Made by a program: the position numbers and the translations under genes. A DNA stretch of 64,000 nt, taken from positions 186,001 through 250,000 of the forward strand of contig NZ_JAQQXR010000005.1 of NCBI RefSeq assembly GCF_028595325.1, in the 5' to 3' direction. Shown here piece after piece: positions 63,533 through 64,000 of the stretch (position 1 is the stretch's first letter; every line of letters begins with the position of its first letter). The notes under the pieces were generated by a model. It ran no database searches. It was not told where the DNA came from and saw nothing but the letters and a program-made list of their open reading frames with translations. This DNA comes from Janthinobacterium fluminis (lineage in GTDB: Bacteria > Pseudomonadota > Gammaproteobacteria > Burkholderiales > Burkholderiaceae_D).

Positions 63533-64000
63533 CAGGCGGCGGACTCGGCGGCGTCGGGCAGTTTTTCGACCAGCAGCACGTGCACCTGGCGGGCGTCGGC
63601 GCGCAGCACCTCGAAGCGCAGATTGTCGAGGTCGAACACGTCGCCCTTGTGCGGCATGCGCCCCAGGTGGTTCGACACCAGGCCGCCGATGGTGTCGACG
63701 TCCTCGTCGGCCAGGCCGGCGCCGAGGGCGTCGTTGAACTGGCCGATCTCGGTCAGCGCCTTGATGCGCCAGCGCGGGCCGTGCTGGCCCTCCTTGATCG
63801 ACAGGATGTTGTCCTCTTCCTCGTCGAAGTCGTACTCGTCCTCGATGTCGCCGACGATTTGTTCGAGCACGTCCTCGATGGTGATCAGGCCGGCCACGCC
63901 GCTGTACTCGTCGACGACGATGGCCATGTGGTTGTGGTTGGCGCGGAAGTCGCGCAGCAGCACGTTCAGGCGCTTCGATTCGGGGATGAAGATGGCCGGG
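63532..64000 (-). CDS. corC: CorC/HlyC-type transporter-associated protein (5' end missing)
   Basis: The frame is open to the end of the window. The visible part reads PAIFIPESKRLNVLLRDF, then a CBS-domain end (VVDEYSGVAGLITIEDVLEQIVG), an acidic link and a C-terminal CorC_HlyC domain. In this family the protein is linked to Mg/Co efflux and membrane homeostasis. The N-terminal part is outside the window. It sits directly upstream of lnt, a conserved pairing. Confidence 0.94.
   Translation of the reverse strand, partial: PAIFIPESKRLNVLLRDFRANHNHMAIVVDEYSGVAGLITIEDVLEQIVGDIEDEYDFDEEEDNILSIKEGQHGPRWRIKALTEIGQFNDALGAGLADEDVDTIGGLVSNHLGRMPHKGDVFDLDNLRFEVLRADARQVHVLLVEKLPDAAESAA

Overview
The window is a high-GC chromosomal segment of a betaproteobacterium, most likely an Oxalobacteraceae member (Massilia, Duganella or Janthinobacterium type). 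This rests on gene content and order, not a database search. Supporting features are an Ala/Lys/Pro histone H1-like protein downstream of nrdB, the accB-accC-prmA-DUF3426-pfkB chain, the pilGHIJ-chpA cluster, yqgE-yqgF-pyrR-pyrB-pyrC', rfbBACD next to a short H-NS-type protein, waaC-waaA, and gmhB-glyS-glyQ-lnt-corC. Nearly everything is core chromosome. I saw no tRNA, rRNA, prophage, CRISPR array or insertion sequence.

Layout. 1-3392: the 3' end of nrdB, a 554-base gap with strong RNA-like secondary structure, the repetitive H1-like gene, then yggT-yggU. 3601-6904: a LodA-type quinone-cofactor oxidase with its LodB-type flavoprotein. 6945-13838, minus strand: pfkB-type kinase, DUF3426 protein, prmA, accC, accB, aroQ, a TlpA-type thioredoxin and an uncharacterised protein. 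13957-22844, plus strand: mpl, yqiA, ubiC, an RNB ribonuclease, a TonB-domain protein, aroE, mtgA, corA and a cyanovirin-N homology (CVNH) lectin. 23043-26255, minus: EamA transporter, hemL and a ThiD-like kinase. 26313-35711, plus: rubredoxin, then the Pil-Chp chemosensory system for type IV pili. phrB follows on the minus strand. 37371-42129, plus: yqgE, yqgF, pyrR, pyrB, a catalytically degenerate pyrC' and an acyltransferase, with a REP-like inverted-repeat cluster before the acyltransferase.

42143-48473, minus: apaH, an AraC regulator and a compact set of AhpD-like protein, acyl-CoA dehydrogenase-like flavoprotein and a three-gene NitT/TauT-type ABC importer with a Tat-exported binding protein. 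This looks like an uptake-and-oxidation module for an unidentified small molecule. 48605-56457, plus: dTDP-rhamnose synthesis (rfbBACD), H-NS, phosphomannomutase, heptosyltransferase and Kdo transferase, a surface-polysaccharide block. 56499-64000, minus: YgjP-like metallopeptidase, acyltransferase, gmhB, glyS, glyQ, lnt and the end of corC.

No single spectacular new system stands out. The observations most worth testing are the RNA-like structures at 737-923 and 1031-1155, the uncharacterised ABC/flavoprotein module, the LodA/LodB pair, the CVNH lectin with an FNR-type box, the altered catalytic position in the ThiD-like kinase, repeated linker motifs in ChpA, and the REP-like element at 41226-41347.
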